A stretch of 20,428 nucleotides of DNA from Ignavibacteriales bacterium (lineage in GTDB: Bacteria > Bacteroidota > Ignavibacteria > Ignavibacteriales > Melioribacteraceae): the NCBI GenBank assembly GCA_016929735.1, contig JAFGID010000095.1, positions 1 through 20,428 on the forward strand, in the 5' to 3' direction. How positions within the stretch are numbered: the first letter of the stretch is position 1; each line of letters opens with the position of its first letter. Below the pieces are notes generated by a model. It was not told the DNA's origin and did no database searches. It worked only from the letters and a program-made list of their open reading frames with translations. The position numbers were made by a program, and so were the translations under genes. Below are positions 16,316-20,428 of the stretch, piece by piece.

Positions 16316-17350
16316 ATGACTCGCTCTCCAAATACAACAAATCCTAAATTAAATGAAGAAGAATTACGTTATGAGAATACTATCAGGCCAAAATCATTTT
16401 ATGAATTCATTGGACAGGAAAAGATTACAGATAATCTTAAGGTATTTATCGGTGCTGCTTTGAAGAGAGGTGATGCCCTTGACCATGTGATTCTTACAGG
16501 ACCTCCAGGTTTAGGCAAAACAACGATGGCACACATTATTTCGAATGAGATGGGTTCAAAATTAAAAATGACCTCTGGTCCTGTGCTTGAAAAACCGGGA
16601 GACTTGGCGGGACTGCTCACAAATTTAGAAGAAAAATCTGTACTTTTCATTGATGAAATTCATCGGCTGGGTAAAGTTGTCGAAGAATATTTATACTCAG
16701 CAATGGAAGATTACAGAATTGATATTATGATTGATTCAGGACCAAATGCTCGTTCTGTTCAAATTAAACTCCCACACTTTACACTTGTCGGTGCAACAAC
16801 TCGTGCCGGATTGTTATCTGCACCCTTAAGAGATAGATTTGGTATTAAGGCAAGATTTGATTACTACAACAACGATAATATAAAAAAAATTGTTATTCGT
16901 TCTTCCAAAATTTTAGATATAAAAATTGATGAAGATGCAGCTATAGAATTATCCAAGCGTTCAAGAGGAACTCCCAGAGTAGCGAATCGTCTTCTAAGAA
17001 GAATAAGAGATTTTGCTGATTTTGGAAATAAAGATAAAATTGACTTGGCTATCGCACAGAAGGCACTAACTTCACTCGAGGTTGATGAATATGGATTAGA
17101 CGAGATGGATAAAGAAATAATTCTTACAATCATTGATAAATTCAATGGTGGCCCTGTTGGTTTAAATACACTATCAGTAGCAGTTAATGAGGATCCCGGT
17201 ACATTGGAAGAAGTTTACGAACCATTTTTAATTCAACAAGGATTTCTTAAACGAACTCCTAGAGGTCGAGAAACGACGGAATTATCATATAAAAGATTCA
17301 ACAGAAAGATAAAAAAAACTCAAGAGCAATCAACTCTTTTTGATGAATAA
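16316..17350 (+). CDS. ruvB: Holliday junction branch migration helicase RuvB
   Basis: 344 residues, full length for RuvB. The N-terminus reads LRPxxF-like (ENTIRPKSFYEFIGQEKI). Walker A is GPPGLGKT (62-69), Walker B is LFIDEIHRL (110-118), sensor 1 lies in LVGATTRAG (157-165), and Arg174 in LRDRFG is the likely arginine finger. The C-terminal winged helix is at about 260-335, with GGPVGLNTLSVAVNED and QQGFLKRTPRGR. RuvB hexamers drive branch migration with RuvA during recombination repair. An AGGAAA site precedes the ATG by 8 bases. Only 14 bases separate it from the acyltransferase gene. ruvA and ruvC are not in the window, which is common outside Proteobacteria. Confidence 0.97.
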   Translation: MTRSPNTTNPKLNEEELRYENTIRPKSFYEFIGQEKITDNLKVFIGAALKRGDALDHVILTGPPGLGKTTMAHIISNEMGSKLKMTSGPVLEKPGDLAGLLTNLEEKSVLFIDEIHRLGKVVEEYLYSAMEDYRIDIMIDSGPNARSVQIKLPHFTLVGATTRAGLLSAPLRDRFGIKARFDYYNNDNIKKIVIRSSKILDIKIDEDAAIELSKRSRGTPRVANRLLRRIRDFADFGNKDKIDLAIAQKALTSLEVDEYGLDEMDKEIILTIIDKFNGGPVGLNTLSVAVNEDPGTLEEVYEPFLIQQGFLKRTPRGRETTELSYKRFNRKIKKTQEQSTLFDE

Positions 17351-17354
17351 ATTT

Positions 17355-17358
17355 GAGG
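17355..17358 (+). promoter_or_regulatory. Ribosome binding site deciding the kdsA start
   Basis: GAGG stands eight bases before the ATG at 17367, just after the ruvB stop. This favours the 17367 start over an in-frame TTG at 17340 inside ruvB. Confidence 0.7.
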
Positions 17359-17366
17359 TTGATATT

Positions 17367-18176
17367 ATGATAAAAGTTAAGAACATCGAAATTGATAATA
17401 AACTCCCATTCGTGTTAATGGCGGGACCTTGTGTTGTTGAGAATGAAGAAATTACTTTTCAAACTGCAAGAAAAATAAAAGAAATTACTTCAAAATTAAA
17501 TATACCTTTTATCTTCAAAGCAAGTTATAAAAAGGCAAATAGAACTAATAAAGACTCTTTTACAACACTTGGTGTTGACGAAGCAATAAATATTTTACAT
17601 ATAATAAAAAGAGAATTAGACGTTCCGATTTTGACAGATATACACAAAGAAGAAGAAGCGACTAAAGCAGCCGATGTTGCTGATATTCTTCAAATACCTG
17701 CTTTCTTATGTCGCCAGACAGACATATTAATTGCCGCGGCTAAGACAAAAAAAGTTGTGAACATAAAAAAAGGACAATTCCTCGCACCTGAAGATATGAA
17801 GAATGTGATTCAAAAAATCGAAGATATTAACAATAAAATTGTTCTTACAGAAAGAGGTACTACTTTTGGCTATCATAACCTTGTTGTTGATATGCGTAGT
17901 ATTGAGATAATGAAAGAATTGGAATATCCGGTTATTATGGACGCAACACATTCTGTCCAACTTCCAAGTGCAGGAAATACTTCAGGTGGACAACCAAAAT
18001 TTATAAAGCCATTAGCAAAAGCTGCAACAGCAATAGGTATTGCTGGACTATTTCTTGAAGTACATCCCGAACCTAAAAAAGCTTTAAGTGATGCTGCAAG
18101 TCAATTACCGTTAGACCAACTTGAAAATTTATTAATTGAAATCAAGAAGATTGATGAAGTTGCAAAAAGTTTATAA
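17367..18176 (+). CDS. kdsA: 3-deoxy-8-phosphooctulonate synthase KdsA, metal-dependent type
   Basis: 269 residues from the ATG at 17367. The enzyme condenses phosphoenolpyruvate with arabinose-5-phosphate to give Kdo-8-phosphate. Family landmarks are FKASYKKANR, GTTFGYHNLVVDMRSIEIM, DATHSVQLPS followed by GGQ, and LFLEVHPEP. The early motif is LMAGPCVVE with Cys22, the cysteine that defines metal-dependent (class II, Aquifex-like) enzymes; E. coli KdsA has Asn in this position (GGMNVLE). The His in DATHS, Glu in EVHPEP and Asp in SDAAS complete the expected metal ligands. It starts 16 bases after ruvB ends and lies 75 bases before kdsD, which supplies its substrate. Confidence 0.96.
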   Translation: MIKVKNIEIDNKLPFVLMAGPCVVENEEITFQTARKIKEITSKLNIPFIFKASYKKANRTNKDSFTTLGVDEAINILHIIKRELDVPILTDIHKEEEATKAADVADILQIPAFLCRQTDILIAAAKTKKVVNIKKGQFLAPEDMKNVIQKIEDINNKIVLTERGTTFGYHNLVVDMRSIEIMKELEYPVIMDATHSVQLPSAGNTSGGQPKFIKPLAKAATAIGIAGLFLEVHPEPKKALSDAASQLPLDQLENLLIEIKKIDEVAKSL

Positions 18177-18242
18177 TAAAAAATTAACTATTTTTTTTAA
18201 CTTTACATCATAAAATATTTTATTTATTCTAAAATATTATCT

Positions 18243-18246
18243 GAGG
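18243..18246 (+). promoter_or_regulatory. Ribosome binding site deciding the kdsD TTG start
   Basis: GAGG (within GAGGAA) precedes the TTG at 18252 by five bases. There is no ATG nearby in this frame, and the encoded N-terminus has the normal family length, so TTG is the probable start. Confidence 0.65.
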
Positions 18247-18251
18247 AAATA

Positions 18252-19229
18252 TTGACGAACATAGAAATTATTGCAAAAGGAAAGGAAGTAATAAAAATTG
18301 AGAGCGATGCAGTCTCCGGGTTGCTCAAAAACATTGATGAGCAATTTGTCCAGGCAGTAAATAAGATTTATAAGACAAAGGGAAGAATAATTTTTACCGG
18401 AGTTGGAAAGTCGGGACTGATAGCTAGGAAAATCGTTGCAACACTAAATTCAACTGGTACCGCAGCTCTATATCTACATCCTAATGATGCGCTGCATGGT
18501 GATTTGGGTATGGTAAGAAAGGAAGATATTTTATTTTTAATTTCTAAAAGTGGTGCTACTGAAGAACTAGTCAGTTTAATTCCTATGCTAAAAAGAGTTG
18601 GCGTGTTATTAGTCGGAATGCTAGGTAATCTTTCAAGTGTAATGGCAAAAATGTGTGATATAGTTCTAAACATATCTGTAAAAGAAGAAGCATGTCCTTA
18701 TGATTTAGCTCCTACTGCTTCCTCAACAGCTGCACTTGCAATGGGTGACGCCCTTGCAATTGCATTATTGCATAAGAGGAATTTTTCTGCTGAAGATTTT
18801 GCTATGCTACACCCGGGTGGTAGTCTTGGAAAAAGATTATCGCTTAGGATTTCGGAAATAATGTATAAAGACAAAGACATCCCCATTGTCAATGAAAATA
18901 CACACATGAAGGACGCAATTTATGAAATGACATCAAAGCGTTTAGGTGCAACTTGTGTAGTAGATAAAAAAGGAAAGTTAATTGGAATAATTACAGATGG
19001 TGACCTGAGAAGATTGTTAGAGAAAGTAACGAAAATTGATAATTTAATTGCAAAGGACGTAATGAATAAGAGTCCAAAAACAATTCGCGGCGAATATCTT
19101 GCTTCTTTTGCATTACAGAAAATGGAAAATTTTAATATTACATCTTTGGTTGTCATAGATAAATTAAATAAACCTATTGGTTTTATACATCTGCACGATT
19201 TGGTAAAATTAGGTTTACAGAATAGATGA
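18252..19229 (+). CDS. kdsD: Arabinose-5-phosphate isomerase KdsD (KpsF/GutQ family)
   Basis: 325 residues from a TTG start. An N-terminal SIS sugar-isomerase domain (about 30-175) carries FTGVGKSGLIARK, HGDLGM, SKSGATEEL and EACPYDLAPT. By alignment with E. coli KdsD (Lys59, Glu111, Glu152, His193) the active-site residues are Lys53, Glu105, Glu146 and His187, all present with a constant offset of six. Two CBS domains (about 205-325) follow and may bind a regulatory ligand. The enzyme converts ribulose-5-phosphate to arabinose-5-phosphate for KdsA. Its TGA overlaps the lptC ATG by four bases (ATGA), so LPS precursor synthesis and transport are translationally linked. No kdsC phosphatase gene stands between kdsD and lptC, unlike E. 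coli. Confidence 0.95.
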   Translation: MTNIEIIAKGKEVIKIESDAVSGLLKNIDEQFVQAVNKIYKTKGRIIFTGVGKSGLIARKIVATLNSTGTAALYLHPNDALHGDLGMVRKEDILFLISKSGATEELVSLIPMLKRVGVLLVGMLGNLSSVMAKMCDIVLNISVKEEACPYDLAPTASSTAALAMGDALAIALLHKRNFSAEDFAMLHPGGSLGKRLSLRISEIMYKDKDIPIVNENTHMKDAIYEMTSKRLGATCVVDKKGKLIGIITDGDLRRLLEKVTKIDNLIAKDVMNKSPKTIRGEYLASFALQKMENFNITSLVVIDKLNKPIGFIHLHDLVKLGLQNR

Positions 19230-19774
19230 AAATCATATTAATGCTAATAATATCATTCCTCCTTTTTGGTTGTAATACAGAAAAAGTCAAACCAAAAATA
19301 AATACAGAATTAGAAAAAGAACAACTACCAGTACATGAAAGCTGGGACACCAAAATCATTTTTTCTGAGCAAGGAATTACTAAAGCAATATTATATGCAA
19401 AACACTTAGAAATTTTGGAAGATCAGCAAGGAACATTTGTTGATGGGGTTAAAATTGATTTTTACGATAAAAATGAAATTCTGATTTCAACTCTAACAAG
19501 TGATAAGGGAAGAGTAGATGATAAAACTCAAAATATGTTTGCCGTAGGAAATGTTGTTGTTGTTAATGAAGAAAATACAACAGTCGAAACCGATGAACTT
19601 ATGTGGCGAAAAGTTGACCAGATGATTATGACGGATAAATATGTTGTTTTCACTTCAGCAAATGAAAGAATTGAGGGTTATGGTTTTGAATCCTCTCAGA
19701 GTTTAAAAAACTACAAAATCTTTAATCCAATAATTGTTACAACTTATATTTTAGATAATGAAAATACTCCTTAA
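19226..19774 (+). CDS. lptC: LptC-family LPS export protein, lipoprotein-like
   Basis: 182 residues. The N-terminus MKIILMLIISFLLFGC ends in a lipobox-like LFGC, so Cys16 may be lipidated; E. coli LptC instead keeps a membrane helix, whereas lipoprotein-type LptC is usual in Bacteroidota. The mature part is beta-rich with the Lpt jellyroll pattern (GVKIDFYDKNEILISTLTSD, then KTQNMFAVGNVVVVNEE and TVETDELMW). LptC takes LPS from the LptBFG ABC transporter and passes it to LptA. The ATG overlaps the kdsD stop, and the 3' end overlaps the next gene by 17 bases. Position between kdsD and an OstA-like gene is the classical lpt order. Confidence 0.9.
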   Translation: MKIILMLIISFLLFGCNTEKVKPKINTELEKEQLPVHESWDTKIIFSEQGITKAILYAKHLEILEDQQGTFVDGVKIDFYDKNEILISTLTSDKGRVDDKTQNMFAVGNVVVVNEENTTVETDELMWRKVDQMIMTDKYVVFTSANERIEGYGFESSQSLKNYKIFNPIIVTTYILDNENTP

Positions 19775-20428
19775 AATATTTTTCTTGTCAATCATTATTT
19801 GTAATTTACTTTTTGCACAAGGTAAAGAACCAATCCAAATAACAGGTGATAATTTAATTGGAATGGAAATTGACGGAGAGAACATAAGAAAAGTTATAAA
19901 TAATGTAGTGATTATCCAGGGAGATGTTCAAATTACATGTGATAGCGCCATCCAATTTATTGCAAGGAATGAAGTAAAGTTATCAGGTAATGTGATTTTA
20001 ATACAGGATACAATCGTAATCATGACATCTGAAGGATACTACTATGGTAGTAACAAAATAGCTTTCTCAAACGCTGGAGTTATTCTTAATGACGGTCATG
20101 TTACATTATCCGCAATTAATGGAAATTATTTTTTTGATGAACACAAAGCACTTTTTTTTAATAATGTACTTCTTTATGATTCTTTGAATACATTAAAATC
20201 GGATACTCTTTATTATTATCATGCTGAAGTAAAAGCAGTAGCAATTAGCAATGTTGAAATTAGGGATACATCATCATCAATTTCATCCGATAGTTTGATA
20301 CATTACAGAGATACAAAAATTTCGTATGCTTATCGGAATATTACAATAAAAGATAAAAACAACAATGTTGTGATTACAGGAAATTACCTTTTCAATAAAC
20401 CTGATTCGAATTACTCTATGATAACAGG
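19758..20428 (+). CDS. lptA: LptA/OstA-like periplasmic LPS transport protein (3' end beyond window)
   Basis: 223 codons are visible before the right edge. The ATG at 19758 lies inside the end of lptC (17-base overlap) and begins a signal peptide (MKILLKIFFLSIIICNLLFA, probable cleavage near AQG). The mature protein is a series of short beta strands with repeated GDN, NVVI and LSGNVIL patterns (IQITGDNLIGMEIDG, VIIQGDVQITCDSA, YYYGSNKIAFSNAG), the OstA/LptA jellyroll. LptA oligomers form the bridge that carries LPS across the periplasm. Repetition beyond 200 residues suggests the longer Bacteroidota OstA-like version rather than the roughly 185-residue E. coli LptA, but an LptD-type barrel cannot be excluded because the end is missing. 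Confidence 0.85.
   Translation, partial: MKILLKIFFLSIIICNLLFAQGKEPIQITGDNLIGMEIDGENIRKVINNVVIIQGDVQITCDSAIQFIARNEVKLSGNVILIQDTIVIMTSEGYYYGSNKIAFSNAGVILNDGHVTLSAINGNYFFDEHKALFFNNVLLYDSLNTLKSDTLYYYHAEVKAVAISNVEIRDTSSSISSDSLIHYRDTKISYAYRNITIKDKNNNVVITGNYLFNKPDSNYSMIT

Noticed and set aside
16399..16650. Minus-strand frames inside ruvB, kdsA and kdsD (for example 16864-17145 and 18368-18673)
   Set aside because: All are antisense shadows of conserved genes whose plus-strand motifs are complete.
17340..17366. Upstream TTG start for kdsA giving nine extra residues
   Set aside because: It lies within the ruvB end and lacks a ribosome site, whereas the ATG at 17367 has GAGG at proper spacing and the usual family N-terminus.
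18210..18223. Palindrome ATAAAATATTTTAT between kdsA and kdsD as a terminator or operator
   Set aside because: It is entirely A/T, would form a very weak stem, and a functional terminator here would separate two genes of the same pathway. Not called.
1..20428. CRISPR arrays, tRNA or rRNA genes, insertion sequences, toxin-antitoxin pairs or defence islands
   Set aside because: No regularly spaced repeats, tRNA-like conserved bases, transposase motifs or defence-protein motifs were seen; the LysM repeats at the left edge are protein-level repeats, not an array.

Overview
The window is AT-rich DNA (roughly two thirds A+T by eye) from a Gram-negative bacterium that makes Kdo-containing lipopolysaccharide. 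It is packed with chromosomal housekeeping and envelope genes. I see no tRNA, rRNA, CRISPR array, insertion sequence or phage gene. The order miaB, sigma-54 activator, lptE is a familiar Bacteroidota/Chlorobi-group arrangement. Together with the OstA-like LptA, the Bacteroidota-type LptE and the very low G+C, it suggests a member of that assemblage, perhaps an Ignavibacteria-like lineage. Several genes have clear Shine-Dalgarno sites (GGAGG, GAGG), which is less typical of core Bacteroidia. The lineage is an inference, not a demonstration.

Left edge to 15028 is all minus strand. A MltD-type lytic transglycosylase lipoprotein with at least six LysM modules runs off the left edge (1-2634) and has its own 364-base upstream region. 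Before it in transcription order lie twelve co-directional genes (15028 down to 2999) with gaps of 50 bases or less and two overlaps: alpha-glucan phosphorylase, miaB, a TPR/SPOR protein, an MBL-fold hydrolase, a receiver-less sigma-54 activator, lptE, a membrane GT2 glycosyltransferase, a small TPR protein, a 3-methyladenine DNA glycosylase, a GT9 heptosyltransferase-like enzyme, a DUF3108 protein and a PAP2 phosphatase.

15029-15206 is the only divergent intergenic region. From there the plus strand carries a multi-pass acyltransferase, ruvB, kdsA, kdsD, lptC and the start of lptA, which runs off the right edge. These six genes are also tightly spaced.

Functionally the window is mostly an outer-envelope locus. 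KdsD and KdsA make Kdo-8-phosphate for the LPS inner core, LptC and LptA form the periplasmic bridge, and LptE is the outer-membrane component of the transporter. The GT9 enzyme, GT2 synthase, acyltransferase and PAP2 phosphatase are plausible glycan or lipid assembly and modification enzymes. MltD and the SPOR protein deal with peptidoglycan. MiaB, RuvB and the DNA glycosylase are housekeeping passengers. I found no clear new defence or mobile system. The most interesting leads are the sigma-54 activator overlapping lptE, the uncharacterised GT2/TPR/DUF3108 envelope genes, and the long multi-LysM MltD.
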